A stretch of DNA of 64,000 bases, taken from positions 558,001 to 622,000 of the forward strand of contig JACKKD010000001.1 of assembly GCA_020637675.1 (NCBI GenBank), read 5' to 3'. The notes beneath the pieces are model-generated. The model saw only the letters and a program-made list of their open reading frames with translations. It made no database searches and was not told the DNA's origin. Shown here piece by piece: positions 34,853-47,334 of this stretch (positions are counted from its first letter, which is position 1; each line of letters begins with the position of its first letter). Source of the DNA: Paracoccaceae bacterium. Lineage in GTDB: Bacteria > Pseudomonadota > Alphaproteobacteria > Rhodobacterales > Rhodobacteraceae. Both the position numbers and the translations under genes were made by a program.

Positions 34853-35884
34853 TCAAAGATCGACGTCGATGGTGACGGGGAAGTGGTCCGACGCGGTCAG
34901 GAGCGCCTCCCTCAATTCCGGCACGCGGTAGCAGCCGGGGTCGTCGAACGGATGCCAGATTCGCCACTTCGGCCCCTTCGCGCGGATGTCCGGCGACACC
35001 ATGATGTAGTCCAGCAGCGCCGAGAAATAGGCGCCCTTGTCGTCGAGGTAGAACCGCGCGGTCGAGGGCATCGCGGCAAGCTTCTTGCCGAAGGCCACGC
35101 GGGCGTGGGGATCGAAAAGGCGCGTCTCGTGCGGCTCGTCCCAGCCGAGGACAATCTCCACCCCCGATCGACCGAAGAGCTTCTCGTATTCGTCGATCCC
35201 GGGGCCGTCGTTGAAATCGCCCATCACGATCAGGCTTTCCTTCGCGCGCAGGTGTTCCAGCACCCGTTCGCGGAGCCAGATGCACTGGGCAAGCTGCTTG
35301 CGGCGGTTCTCGATGGCGAGCCGCTTGACCTGCGCCTCGCTTTCCGCGCCGTGCGGCGCCTTCGATTTCACGTGAACGCCGATCAGGCGCAGCCGCGCGC
35401 CGGCCGCCGTGGTCACCGCGACTTCCAGCGGCGGCTTGGAGAAGCGCACGGTGTCGAGTGTCCTGTCGATGTTCAGGTCGATCCGGTAGCTGGTGTCGAA
35501 GCGCGGGGTCGAGACACCCTCCACCGGCTCGTCGGGCAGCCCGATCGGATCGTGCTCGGCCGAGAGCTTGTCAGGATCGTAGAGCAGGGCGATTTCCTGC
35601 TGGGTCTCGTTCTCGTAACCCAGAAGTGCCTTGCGGGTGCGCAGGCCGTACCGGGCGGCGAAGGCTTCCAGCATGGCCACCGTCTTGTGCCGGCGGTTGT
35701 TGTCGGGCGCCTCGATGATCATCACGGCATCCGCGTCCATCGCGGTGAAGACGATGCCGAGCGAGCCGAGCTGGTCGGCGCGGGTCACATTGTAGCGCGC
35801 CGACCAGCCGCCGTCCTCCAGCATGACGCCGTTGCGGTCGAAGAGATTGGAAAACCACTCGACGTTGTAGGTTGCCAGCCGCAT
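34853..35884 (-). CDS. Endonuclease/exonuclease/phosphatase family hydrolase
   Basis: 343 residues from MRLATYNVEWFSNLF, whose ATG is preceded by GAGGC inside the end of the upstream gene. EEP-fold landmarks are the N-terminal ATYNVEWF, the metal Glu in MIIEAPDN, the catalytic MGDFNDGPG (Asp-Asn) and the C-terminal SDHFPVTIDV (Asp-His). The family includes AP endonucleases, sphingomyelinases and phosphatases, and no further specificity can be read. No signal peptide is seen, so it is cytosolic. It is cotranscribed with the TerB/DnaJ-like gene, four bases apart. Confidence 0.9.
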   Translation of the reverse strand: MRLATYNVEWFSNLFDRNGVMLEDGGWSARYNVTRADQLGSLGIVFTAMDADAVMIIEAPDNNRRHKTVAMLEAFAARYGLRTRKALLGYENETQQEIALLYDPDKLSAEHDPIGLPDEPVEGVSTPRFDTSYRIDLNIDRTLDTVRFSKPPLEVAVTTAAGARLRLIGVHVKSKAPHGAESEAQVKRLAIENRRKQLAQCIWLRERVLEHLRAKESLIVMGDFNDGPGIDEYEKLFGRSGVEIVLGWDEPHETRLFDPHARVAFGKKLAAMPSTARFYLDDKGAYFSALLDYIMVSPDIRAKGPKWRIWHPFDDPGCYRVPELREALLTASDHFPVTIDVDL

Positions 35885-35888
35885 CGCC

Positions 35889-36572
35889 TCAGGCCGCCTT
35901 GCGCGCCTGGATCTCCTCCCAGGCGCGGTTGATGTCGACAAGCCGCTGTTCGGCCATCTTCAACGCCTCCTCCGGCAGGCCCCGCGCACGCATCCGGTCG
36001 GGGTGGCTGTCGCGCACCGCCTGCCGCCAGGCCGCGCGCACCTCCTCGATCGGGGCGCCATGCGGCACGCGGAGAACGTCGTAGGGGTCGCGCGGCGCGT
36101 CGGGCACGAGACGGGTCAGAAGCGACCGGAAGCAGCGGTCGTCGACGCCGAAGATTCGGGCCACTTCGCGCAGGAAGGCGTCCTCGTGCGGGTGATAGTC
36201 GCCATCGGCCATGGCGATGTGGAAGAGCCCCTCCATGAGGTCCACAAGCACCGGGTCCCCCGGCCCGAACATGGCGGCGATCTTGCCCGCGTAGAGGTCG
36301 AAGCCGGCCACATCCTGCCGGGCGAGGTTGAAGACGCGCGCCGCGTTCTCCTCCTCCGCCGGCGGGATCGCGAAGACCTCGCGGAAGGCGGTCACCTCGT
36401 TGCGCGTCACCTGGCCGTCGGCCTTGGCCATCTTTGCGCCGAGCGCGATCACCGCGATGGTGAAGCCGACCGACAGTTCCGGTGGCGTCTTCAGCCTGTC
36501 GAAGACGGACGCGAGCCCCTCGCCCTTGGCAAGGGCGGCAATCGCGTCGGAGATGCGGGTCCAGATCGACAT
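35889..36572 (-). CDS. TerB-DnaJ (DjlA-like) protein
   Basis: 227 residues. Residues about 35-145 form an all-helical TerB-type domain (GFTIAVIALGAKMAKADGQV, then DGDYHPHEDAFLREVARIFG). Residues about 160-225 form a J domain with DPYDVLRVPHGAPIEEVRAA and the HPD tripeptide in DSHPDRM, which stimulates DnaK. This is the DjlA arrangement without its N-terminal membrane anchor. The role is probably to bring a particular client to DnaK. It heads a two-gene unit with the EEP hydrolase. Confidence 0.9.
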   Translation of the reverse strand: MSIWTRISDAIAALAKGEGLASVFDRLKTPPELSVGFTIAVIALGAKMAKADGQVTRNEVTAFREVFAIPPAEEENAARVFNLARQDVAGFDLYAGKIAAMFGPGDPVLVDLMEGLFHIAMADGDYHPHEDAFLREVARIFGVDDRCFRSLLTRLVPDAPRDPYDVLRVPHGAPIEEVRAAWRQAVRDSHPDRMRARGLPEEALKMAEQRLVDINRAWEEIQARKAA

Positions 36573-36635
36573 GGACCCACTCTAGCCGCAGCGCAGCGTT
36601 CTGTCATCCGGCCGGGACGTGCGGCAATTCAACCC

Positions 36636-37124
36636 TCAGCCGAGCTTCTTCATCATCAGCACGAGGTCGAGCCAGCGGTCGAACTTGCGCCCCGCCTCGG
36701 GATAGCGTGCCGATACGTCGAAGCCGATGCGGGCGTGGAAATCGATGCCGGTCGTGTTCTCGCCCGAGACGCCGGCAAAGAGCGTATGCGCACCCCCGGC
36801 CCGCGCATGGGCCTCCACCCGGTCCATGAGCGCGCGGCCAGCGCCGCGGCCGCGAAGCTCGGGCGGCAGCAGGATCGTGTGCTCCATCGCATGTGCGTAG
36901 CCCGGGCCGCTGCGGAACTGGTCGTAGCTCGCAAAGCCGATGGCCGTGCCCTCGCGGGCGACGAAGAACTCGCGTCCCGCCGCCCGCCGCGCCTTGATCA
37001 TAGCGGACAGGCTTTCCTCGGTCTTGAGAACCGTGGTGAAGGTAATCGTCGTCTCGCGGATGATGCCGTTCCAGAAGGCGGCGAGCTGCGGCAGGTCCTC
37101 CGCCTCGGCCGGTCGCAGGATCAT
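36636..37124 (-). CDS. GNAT acetyltransferase, phosphinothricin-acetyltransferase-like
   Basis: 162 residues starting MILRPAEAEDLPQL, overlapping the stop of the upstream gene by ATGA. The GNAT fold is shown by IIRETTITFTTVLKTEESLS, the acetyl-CoA loop LPPELRGRGAGRALMDRVEA, and NTTGIDFHARIGF near the end. The order of residues places it in the PAT/methionine sulfoximine acetyltransferase branch, which N-acetylates amino acid analogues. The ending (DLVLMMKKLG) is typical. The natural substrate is unknown. Confidence 0.9.
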   Translation of the reverse strand: MILRPAEAEDLPQLAAFWNGIIRETTITFTTVLKTEESLSAMIKARRAAGREFFVAREGTAIGFASYDQFRSGPGYAHAMEHTILLPPELRGRGAGRALMDRVEAHARAGGAHTLFAGVSGENTTGIDFHARIGFDVSARYPEAGRKFDRWLDLVLMMKKLG

Positions 37125-37732
37125 TCGATCCACCAGTCGCCGTGCGGCGTGGAAATCTCGGCGCGGATCGCCTTCGGGCCCACGACAATGGAGATGCGCG
37201 GGTCGGACAGAGGGACAAGCGGGCGGAGACGGTCTGCCTTCGGATGCGCAATCTCGAGCCGCCGCAGGCGGCAGCCGCGGTCGGGCAGCGCTGCGGCCGG
37301 GTGACGGTCGCCCTGCCACTCGATGAGGGCCGGAAAGGCATCGTCGAAGGGAAGCCGGCCGTCCTCCGGCACGCCCATGCGCCAGCGATAGGGGCCGCGC
37401 TCAAGCGCGACCGGCAGCCCCGCACCCGGCGGCGCGGCGGCAAGCGCCGCGGCAAGATCGTCGGTCCTCAGGACCCAGTTCGTCAGCCGCGGCGGCCCGG
37501 TGAAGGTGTCGAGCCGGAACCATCGCGGGCGCTCCGGTCCGGGCGCCTCGGGGTCGATGGCGATGACTTCGAGATACTCGCCGGGACCGAGGCTCAGGAG
37601 CCGGTTGTGCGTGCCCATGAAAGGGTGCTTTCCGCCGGACTCAAGCCCAATGCCCAAGGCGGCCTCCACCACGCGTGCGCCGTAATCGAGCGACGCGGCG
37701 GATACCGCCAGATGGTCGAACGCTGCCTTCAT
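37121..37732 (-). CDS. VOC-superfamily protein (glyoxalase_3-like)
   Basis: 203 residues from MKAAFDHLAVSAASLDYGAR with GGGGAG upstream. The first half has the vicinal-oxygen-chelate pattern (FDHLAVSAASL with a likely metal His, then GKHPFMGTHNRLLSLGPGEY with LEVIAIDP, giving a metal Glu). The second half is a weaker repeat (RLRRLEIAHPKADRLRPLVP). The Glyoxalase-like domain 3 group fits best. The reaction is not known. It is translationally coupled to the GNAT gene and divergent from nhaA. Confidence 0.8.
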   Translation of the reverse strand: MKAAFDHLAVSAASLDYGARVVEAALGIGLESGGKHPFMGTHNRLLSLGPGEYLEVIAIDPEAPGPERPRWFRLDTFTGPPRLTNWVLRTDDLAAALAAAPPGAGLPVALERGPYRWRMGVPEDGRLPFDDAFPALIEWQGDRHPAAALPDRGCRLRRLEIAHPKADRLRPLVPLSDPRISIVVGPKAIRAEISTPHGDWWIE

Positions 37733-37758
37733 CGCACTCCCCGAGACCATCCTAGGCT

Positions 37759-37811
37759 GCGGAGAAAAAGCTGCAAGGGCCGAAAGAACGGGCCCTTGCG
37801 GTTGACTCCGC
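37759..37811 (+). promoter_or_regulatory. Structured 5' leader of nhaA, candidate riboswitch
   Basis: GCGGAG (37759-37764) and CTCCGC (37806-37811) can close a stem. Inside it lie an A-rich internal loop (AAAAAGCT) and a perfect 9-bp hairpin (GCAAGGGCC, nine-base loop, GGCCCTTGC at 37773-37799). An alternative small hairpin GCGG-TTGACT-CCGC would compete with the outer stem, a switch-like feature. The element ends 48 bases before the nhaA start. Known nhaA-I leader RNAs (lithium-responsive riboswitches) occur upstream of nhaA in proteobacteria. I cannot confirm from memory that this one fits that consensus. Confidence 0.5.
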
Positions 37812-37859
37812 GCATTCGGACCCCAAGTCTGAGCGAAACACTCATAAACCCGGGACCCC

Positions 37860-39074
37860 ATGAGCCTCATCCGCAGCATTGACCAGTTCTTCCGCCACGA
37901 CGCCGCCGGCGGCGTGCTTCTCATGCTCTCGGCGCTCCTCGCGCTGATCGTCGCGAACTCGGGCCTGTCGGATGGCTACAACGCCCTGCTCACGACGCCG
38001 TTTTCGGTGCTCCTGAACGGCGAAGGGCTTTCGAAGCCGCTGATCCTCTGGATCAACGACGGGCTGATGGCCGTGTTCTTCTTCCTCATCGGCCTCGAAC
38101 TCAAGCGCGAGATGATGGAGGGCAAGCTGAAGAACCCCTCCGACGTGATCCTGCCGGGCATGGCGGCCGTCGGCGGCATGGTGGCGCCAGCGCTGGTCTT
38201 TCTCGCTTTCAACTGGTCAGATCCGGTCACGCGGGGCGGCTGGGCCATTCCGGCGGCGACCGACATCGCCTTCGCGGTCGGTGTGCTGGCACTTCTGGGC
38301 AAGAGGGTGCCGGCCGCGCTGAAGGTCTTCCTGCTGACGCTCGCAATTCTCGACGACCTGGGCGCCATCGTCATCATCGCGCTTTTCTACACGGAGGAGC
38401 TTCACGTCGACTACCTCCTTCTGGCGCTCGTTCCGCTCGCGGCCCTCTACTTCCTGAACCGCGCGGGCGCGCACCGCATCGCGCCTATCGTCATCCTCGG
38501 CATCGTGCTCTGGGTGCTCGTTCTGAAGTCCGGCGTGCACGCCACGCTTGCCGGCGTCGTCACCGCCTTCTTCGTGCCGATGAAGGACAAGTACGGCAAG
38601 TCGCCGCTGCACGCCCTCGAAGACGGACTGTCTCCCTATGTCCTGTTCCTCATCGTGCCGATCTTCGCCTTCGCCAACGCGGGGGTGGTGCTGAAGGGGT
38701 TGACGCTGCCGGACCTCGTGTCCGCCCTGCCCCTCGGCATTGCGGGCGGGCTTGTCGTCGGCAAGCAGGCGGGCGTCTTCCTGGCGACCTGGGCCCTCGT
38801 GCGCATGGGCTGGGCACGGCTGCCGCAAGGGGTGACCTGGCTGCACATCTACGGGCTCGCCTGCCTTGCCGGGATAGGCTTCACGATGTCGCTCTTCATC
38901 GGCGGCCTCAGCTTCGACGACCAGACGCACATGAATGCGGTGCGGCTTGGCGTGCTGGCCGGCTCGGCCATCTCGGCGATCATCGGCTATGCGGTTCTGC
39001 GCTGGGTCGCGCGACCGGCGCCGCAGGCGGGCCACGCCACAGAAAAGAGCCACACGGCCGTGTCGGCCGAGTGA
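37860..39074 (+). CDS. nhaA: Na+/H+ antiporter NhaA
   Basis: 404 residues with about 12 membrane segments. The ion-binding pair is D165-D166 in LAILDDLGAIVI, and D135 in AATDIAFAVGVLALLGKRV is the other conserved acid. The N-terminal block INDGLMAVFFFLIGLELKRE and the C-terminal GIGFTMSLFIGGLSF are family signatures. NhaA expels sodium or lithium in exchange for protons at high pH or salt. The ribosome site before the ATG is weak (CGGGACCCC). That, with the structured leader, suggests control after transcription starts. Confidence 0.96.
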   Translation: MSLIRSIDQFFRHDAAGGVLLMLSALLALIVANSGLSDGYNALLTTPFSVLLNGEGLSKPLILWINDGLMAVFFFLIGLELKREMMEGKLKNPSDVILPGMAAVGGMVAPALVFLAFNWSDPVTRGGWAIPAATDIAFAVGVLALLGKRVPAALKVFLLTLAILDDLGAIVIIALFYTEELHVDYLLLALVPLAALYFLNRAGAHRIAPIVILGIVLWVLVLKSGVHATLAGVVTAFFVPMKDKYGKSPLHALEDGLSPYVLFLIVPIFAFANAGVVLKGLTLPDLVSALPLGIAGGLVVGKQAGVFLATWALVRMGWARLPQGVTWLHIYGLACLAGIGFTMSLFIGGLSFDDQTHMNAVRLGVLAGSAISAIIGYAVLRWVARPAPQAGHATEKSHTAVSAE

Positions 39075-39078
39075 CTGC

Positions 39079-39104
39079 GCGCCCCGCCCTCGCGGGCGGG
39101 GCGC
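39079..39104. terminator. Bidirectional terminator hairpin between nhaA and methylmalonyl-CoA mutase
   Basis: GCGCCCCGCCC and GGGCGGGGCGC form a perfect 11-bp stem with loop TCGC, four bases past the nhaA stop and 13 bases past the stop of the opposing mutase gene. There are no T-runs on either side. Confidence 0.75.
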
Positions 39105-39116
39105 GGACGGCCCGGA

Positions 39117-41246
<2,130 letters not shown>

Positions 41247-41346
41247 CGCCTTGTCCTTTCCTCTTGCCCGGGGCCCCGCAGGTTCACCCGGCGTAAGTCT
41301 TTGGCATTCCGCCCGTTCCGCCTATATCTGGACGAAAGGAGTGCCC

Positions 41347-41784
41347 ATGAAGTTCGTTGCCGCCCTGTGCCTCGCGGTTCTTGCCGCCGCTCCAGCCGCA
41401 GCGGAGACATCCCGGCCCGCGTTGCCGCCGGTTGCCGCGGCGGACGTCGCGCTGGCGGATTTCCTCTGGCTCAAGCGCCCGATCGTCGTCTTCGCCGACA
41501 GTCCGAACGATCCCGCGTTCCAGACGCAGCTCAGGTACCTCGCCGACGACCCCGGCGAGCTCATCAAGCGCGACGTGGTGATCCTGACCGATACCGATCC
41601 GGCGGTACCGTCCGAAGCGCGCCAGTCGTTGCGTCCACGCGGCTTCTCGATGGTGCTGCTGGAAAAGAACGGGCAGGTGATGCTGCGCAAGCCCCTGCCG
41701 TGGAGCGTGCGCGAGATAACCCACGCGATCGACAAGTTCCCGCTTCGCCAGCAGGAAATCCGCGAAGGGCGCAGCGGAGGGTGA
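41347..41784 (+). CDS. DUF4174 secreted protein
   Basis: 145 residues with a signal peptide (MKFVAALCLAVLAAAPAAAE). The mature part matches the DUF4174 plan: LADFLWLKRPIVVFADSPND at its start, a middle strand VILTDTDP, and MVLLEKNGQVMLRKPLPWSV followed by REITHAIDKFPLRQQEIRE. The fold resembles a thioredoxin-like domain without a CxxC motif. AAGGAG lies just upstream of the start. It is embedded, in opposite orientation, within the propionyl-CoA region, and its function is unknown. Confidence 0.85.
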   Translation: MKFVAALCLAVLAAAPAAAETSRPALPPVAAADVALADFLWLKRPIVVFADSPNDPAFQTQLRYLADDPGELIKRDVVILTDTDPAVPSEARQSLRPRGFSMVLLEKNGQVMLRKPLPWSVREITHAIDKFPLRQQEIREGRSGG

Positions 41785-41791
41785 CGCGGGG

Positions 41792-42688
41792 TCATCGAGC
41801 CGCCTCCGGTACGGCCAGCGCGAGGATTTCGACGCCGCCCACGGCACCCTTCGCTATCTCGGCCCACTCGCGTTCGAACCGCGCCATCAGCGCGGCGGTC
41901 TGGGCCCCGGAAAACGGGTCCACCGGCGGCCGACCCTGGCGCCGCGCGGCCTCCGCCAACCGTGCGCGCTCGGGCCCGCGCGGCATCTGGCGCAGGCTTT
42001 CCAGCACATCGGCCGGCAGCGATGCGTTGACGGTCGTCCAGGGGCGCGCCACACCGGCAAGCGGACCAGGCCCGACCATCGCGGCCGCGAGCGCGGGAAC
42101 GAAACTACGGTCTGCCCGGTGCCGGGCCAGGAGGATGCGGGTCTCGGGGAAGGTGCGGCGGATGGCGCGGAGCAACGGCATCCAGGAATTGCCGGGCGCC
42201 GCGGCGAACCGGCCGCCGTCGAAGGCGAGGTCGTCGCCCGCGAGCAAGCCATGGGCAAGAGCCGAGCGCCAGTAGCCCGCGAAATCGCGCAAGGTCAGAA
42301 AGACGCGTGCAGGCGTGGCCGGCAGGGCCGCCGCAAGATCGGCGAGCCGCGCCTCGGCATTCGGGTAAAGCTCGGCCCGGGCGAGGTTCGGCCCCATAGT
42401 GCCAGGCAGGTTTTCCTCGCTGATGACGACATGCGGGCACCCCGCCGCGACCAACCGGTCGCATTCCGCCGCCAGCGGCGAGGGCACGGAGGCCTGTCGC
42501 GCGGCGCGGGCCGTCGTCCAGGCGCGCATGTCACCCGCCACGTCCTCGCGCCGGAGCGATGCGGGGCCAAGAAAGCCGATGCCGGCCGCGGCAAGCCGGT
42601 CCGCGTGGCGCCCGAACAGCCGCTGGAGCGCCGTCGTGCCGGTGCGATGGGCGCCAAGATGGACTGTGATCTCGGTCGCCGCGTTCAT
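41792..42688 (-). CDS. Sulfotransferase-like P-loop protein
   Basis: 298 residues from MNAATEITVHLGAHRTGTTA. The segment HLGAHRTGTTALQRLFGRHA has the shape of the 5'-phosphosulfate loop (GxxRTGTT) of carbohydrate sulfotransferases. A possible 3'-phosphate element could lie in RVFLTLRDFAGYWRSALAHG (R..D.....S), the usual layout. The rest is not recognisable. If active it would move sulfate from PAPS to a sugar or lipid. Its start overlaps the stop of the GT-C-like membrane gene by ATGA, suggesting they modify the same product. Confidence 0.6.
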   Translation of the reverse strand: MNAATEITVHLGAHRTGTTALQRLFGRHADRLAAAGIGFLGPASLRREDVAGDMRAWTTARAARQASVPSPLAAECDRLVAAGCPHVVISEENLPGTMGPNLARAELYPNAEARLADLAAALPATPARVFLTLRDFAGYWRSALAHGLLAGDDLAFDGGRFAAAPGNSWMPLLRAIRRTFPETRILLARHRADRSFVPALAAAMVGPGPLAGVARPWTTVNASLPADVLESLRQMPRGPERARLAEAARRQGRPPVDPFSGAQTAALMARFEREWAEIAKGAVGGVEILALAVPEAAR

Positions 42689-44235
42689 GCTCCGCCCTCC
42701 AGGGTGAGAAGAGCCTCGTCCGGAAGCGTCGGCGCAAACGCCGCAAGGCGGTTGCGCAACTCTGACGCTTCGGCGCGGTCGGTGGCATAGATGGCAACCT
42801 TCCAGTCTCCGAGCGCGCCCTTGGGTCGGGTCACGGAGAGGGTCGCCACCCGCACCCAGCCCGGCGCGACGGCGGCGGCAAACCACTTGTCATAGATCAT
42901 CGCGGCCTTCACGCCATGCGCGGCGGCGAGCGGACCGGCCCAGCCGTCCCCGGGCGCCACGGGACCGAAGCGGATGCGCCGCGCCTCGGCGGAGCCGAGC
43001 CCCCAGATGTCGAGGACGTAGTCCGGATTGCGCCATGCCACCCGACCGAGGTCGTTCACAGCGACCGGTTCCTTGAGGTAATCCTGCGCGAACCGCGCCA
43101 TCTGCGCCTGCTGCAGGTGGATCGCCCGCGGGTTCCAGACATAGGCGCCCCACAGTGTCGGTCCATAGGCGACGGCGGCAGCCGCCATCGTGGCAAGCGC
43201 CGCGCCCTGCCCGATCCGTGCCGCCCGGGGCCCGGCCGCCGATCCGGCGAGGAGGAAGGCGCCGAGAAGGCTCACGATGACATATGGCTCGTACCGATGC
43301 ATCCAGCCAACCTGCCCGAAGAAGAGATGCGCGACCGCGGCCGCTCCCACGGTCGCCGCGATCGCCCCGGCCGGTCCGCGCCGGAGTGCGGGCATGGCCC
43401 CCGCCGTGGCAACCAGGACAGCGAGGAGAAGCGCGAGGATCGCCCCCGCCGGCTTGACCAGGTTGGCGATGAGACCGACCAGCAGGCGGAACCAGAGACC
43501 GCCCTGCGGATCGAGCCCACCGGTCTTGGCGAGGATCGAGCCCGGCAGCGGGTCGAGTCCGAGATGGAGGAGGAAGAGGCTGAAGCCGATGACCGCGCCG
43601 AGCGCGCCGCAGGCGATCAGGCCCGCCGCGCTGCGATGCCCCCAGAGCCAGAGCGTCGCGGCGGCCGCCAGCGAAAGCGCCAGTCCCTCGTAGCGAAGGA
43701 GAGGCGCGGTGACCGCTGCCGCCACGAGCCACCACGCGGCCCCCTGCCCGTTCAGTGCCCGCCAGAGGCCGAGCACGACGATGAGACTCGCCAGCAGATG
43801 CGGCCCCGCCTCCATTCCCGTGTAGCCCACGCCCGAGATGTTGAGGAAGACCGGTCCGGCGATGACGATGACCATTCCGACCGCGCCTGCGAGCCCGGCC
43901 GCCGCAGCGACAAGCCCCCAGACCCAGCCGGCGCCAGCGACCGCGAGGATGTTCCAGAAGAGCGGCAGGAGCCGCTGGGCCTCCGTGCCCGGAAAGGGCA
44001 GCAGGAGAAACGGGTAGAGGATGGAGGAGGAGGCCGAGGCGGGCTCGCCAAGGTTCACGCCGTAGGTGCCTTGGGCCATCTTCTCGGCCATGGCGAGGTG
44101 GATATAGACGTCATCGAGCGGATATTCGAAGACTCCGGCATGCCAGGCCGCCACCGCCTGGAGGGCAAGAAAGCCCCCCAGCGCGGCCAGCATCCCCCAG
44201 AGGGGATAGCGGCTGGCGCTTGCCGGTCCACGCAT
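42685..44235 (-). CDS. Polytopic membrane protein, GT-C glycosyltransferase-like
   Basis: 516 residues with about 11-12 membrane segments. After the first segment an extracytoplasmic loop has the acidic pair in YPLDDVYIHLAMAEKMAQGT, followed by YGVNLGEPASASSSILYPFL, which is the layout of GT-C enzymes that use lipid-linked sugars (DD-Y/E motif, then GE-x-S-x-S). The C-terminal 130 residues are soluble. The start follows the pccA stop by two bases, so it is coupled to pccA, and the sulfotransferase-like gene follows. Substrate and product are unknown. Confidence 0.65.
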   Translation of the reverse strand: MRGPASASRYPLWGMLAALGGFLALQAVAAWHAGVFEYPLDDVYIHLAMAEKMAQGTYGVNLGEPASASSSILYPFLLLPFPGTEAQRLLPLFWNILAVAGAGWVWGLVAAAAGLAGAVGMVIVIAGPVFLNISGVGYTGMEAGPHLLASLIVVLGLWRALNGQGAAWWLVAAAVTAPLLRYEGLALSLAAAATLWLWGHRSAAGLIACGALGAVIGFSLFLLHLGLDPLPGSILAKTGGLDPQGGLWFRLLVGLIANLVKPAGAILALLLAVLVATAGAMPALRRGPAGAIAATVGAAAVAHLFFGQVGWMHRYEPYVIVSLLGAFLLAGSAAGPRAARIGQGAALATMAAAAVAYGPTLWGAYVWNPRAIHLQQAQMARFAQDYLKEPVAVNDLGRVAWRNPDYVLDIWGLGSAEARRIRFGPVAPGDGWAGPLAAAHGVKAAMIYDKWFAAAVAPGWVRVATLSVTRPKGALGDWKVAIYATDRAEASELRNRLAAFAPTLPDEALLTLEGGA

Positions 44236-44237
44236 TC

Positions 44238-46238
<2,001 letters not shown>

Positions 46239-46288
46239 GTCGTCCCCTTCTCAGGCCGTGCCGGGGTTCCCCGGCCGCGAAAACACAA

Positions 46289-46321
46289 AGGGCCACCGGG
46301 GCGCACAGCCCCGATGGCCCT
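46289..46321 (-). terminator. Terminator between the lipoprotein gene and pccA
   Basis: On the minus strand AGGGCCATCGGGGC and GCCCCGGTGGCCCT pair over 14 positions (one G-U) around a five-base loop. A T-containing tail (TTGTGTTTTC) follows. It lies 44 bases past the lipoprotein stop and before pccA, so pccA may need read-through or its own promoter. Confidence 0.75.
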
Positions 46322-46364
46322 GATGCAAGACACTTGCGGCCGCGATAGGGCCGCCGTCAGGGTG

Positions 46365-46565
46365 TCAGTTGCAGATGCCCGCGTCGTCGCAGAAGACGCC
46401 TGCGCCTGCGCCGATGATGGCCCCCGTGACGGCACTGTTGCCCGTCGCGTCGGCAATGACCGCGCCCGCGGCCGCGCCCGCAACGCCACGCTCGGCGTCG
46501 TTTTGCAGGCAGCCGGCGAGACTTCCCACCAGCGCGACGGCAACGATGATCCTTGTATAACGCAT
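46365..46565 (-). CDS. Small glycine-zipper lipoprotein
   Basis: 66 residues from MRYTRIIVAVALVGSLAGCL, with GGAAGAG upstream; a start 34 codons earlier is unlikely. LAGC is a lipobox with Cys at about position 19. The mature part has a glycine zipper (ERGVAGAAAGAVIADATGNS, then AVTGAIIGAGAGV) and ends with two Cys (CDDAGIC) that could form a disulfide. Such proteins are small outer-membrane lipoproteins. It stands directly before pccA, an order I recall from related Rhodobacteraceae, but its link to propionate is unexplained. Confidence 0.75.
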   Translation of the reverse strand: MRYTRIIVAVALVGSLAGCLQNDAERGVAGAAAGAVIADATGNSAVTGAIIGAGAGVFCDDAGICN

Positions 46566-46905
46566 TCTGCTCTTCCTCCGGTTAGGGTTCTTTTCGCAGC
46601 CGATTTTAGCGCATTCCCCGCCATCGAAAAGCAGATTCGGCAGGAACCCTGCCAATCGGCGGCGCAATGTCGACGGACACGCGGACGGCCATCCCGAGAC
46701 AAAAGTGGCCTGACCCCGGTGGGATCAGGCCGTAGAGAAGGGGAAGGGTAACGGTTTTGACAAATCGGGGCGCGAAGCTTGCTGTAGGGTGACGCCCCGC
46801 ATGAAGCATGTGCCTGGCGCGCAGTTTGCGCAAAGGCAAAGTTTCCAGCCGGGAAACGATCGGCAATTTCGTGCTGATGCTGCGCCGGGCCAAGCAGGAA
46901 CATGC
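46566..46905. other. Gene-free stretch with a terminator and a possible PccR half-site
   Basis: I see no convincing coding frame on either strand. It contains the terminator at 46701-46731. It also has the perfect palindrome TTTGCGCAAA at 46825-46834, followed by GGCAAAG, similar to the elements before pccB and pccR. The promoter of the lipoprotein gene must lie in its left part. Confidence 0.4.
46701..46731 (-). terminator. Terminator in the gap before the lipoprotein gene
   Basis: On the minus strand GGCCTGA and TCAGGCC pair (with possible extension through the C/G-rich loop), followed by ACTTTTG. It would end transcripts arriving from the 117-residue gene about 175 bases upstream. Confidence 0.65.
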
Positions 46906-47259
46906 CTATTCCTCCCCCTCGAAGGCCTCGGGGAAGGCGGCGCGGGCCCGGGCGACGTCGATCCGCAGGAGCGCCTGGTAGCTTTCCGGGTCGAAGGGCT
47001 GCACCGCCGGGACCACCTCGCGGCCCAAAAGCCAGGAAAGCCGGCCCGCGTCGAGATTGCCGCGCTCGAACGGCTCTTCGCCGAAATGGTCCCAGAGCGC
47101 GGCGATGAACGCCAGGTCGGCGCGGCGGTCGGCGGGGCTCCGGTCACGGAAGCGTTCACGCGCGACAAGCCGCGTAGCGCCCTTCGGATTGGCGCGGCGG
47201 ATCACGAACTGGTGGTCGGTGCCGGGAAGGCGGCCCGGGAAGCCGCGGTGCTTCAGCAT
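46906..47259 (-). CDS. Uncharacterised protein in the propionyl-CoA carboxylase cluster
   Basis: 117 residues, MLKHRGFPGRLPGTDHQFVI at the start, soluble and rich in Arg, Asp and Glu. Notable stretches are RRANPKGATRLVARERFRDR, ADLAFIAALWDHFGEEPFER and LDAGRLSWLLGREVVPAVQP. No domain is recognised. It has no signal peptide. I recall a similar gene between pccB and pccA in other Rhodobacteraceae, which suggests an accessory or structural role, but that is inference. Confidence 0.68.
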   Translation of the reverse strand: MLKHRGFPGRLPGTDHQFVIRRANPKGATRLVARERFRDRSPADRRADLAFIAALWDHFGEEPFERGNLDAGRLSWLLGREVVPAVQPFDPESYQALLRIDVARARAAFPEAFEGEE

Positions 47260-47334
47260 TGCGCCGCCCTCCGGGTTGGGGCGGCCGGGCGACTGGCCGG
47301 GACCGGGCGCGATGCCCGGACCCGGCCGAAGCGA

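Noticed and set aside
46725..47168. Alternative minus-strand frames across the gene-free gap at 46.6-46.9 kb
   Set aside because: They cross a terminator hairpin and overlap the better-supported 117-residue gene; composition is Ser/Arg/Pro-rich as in shadow frames.
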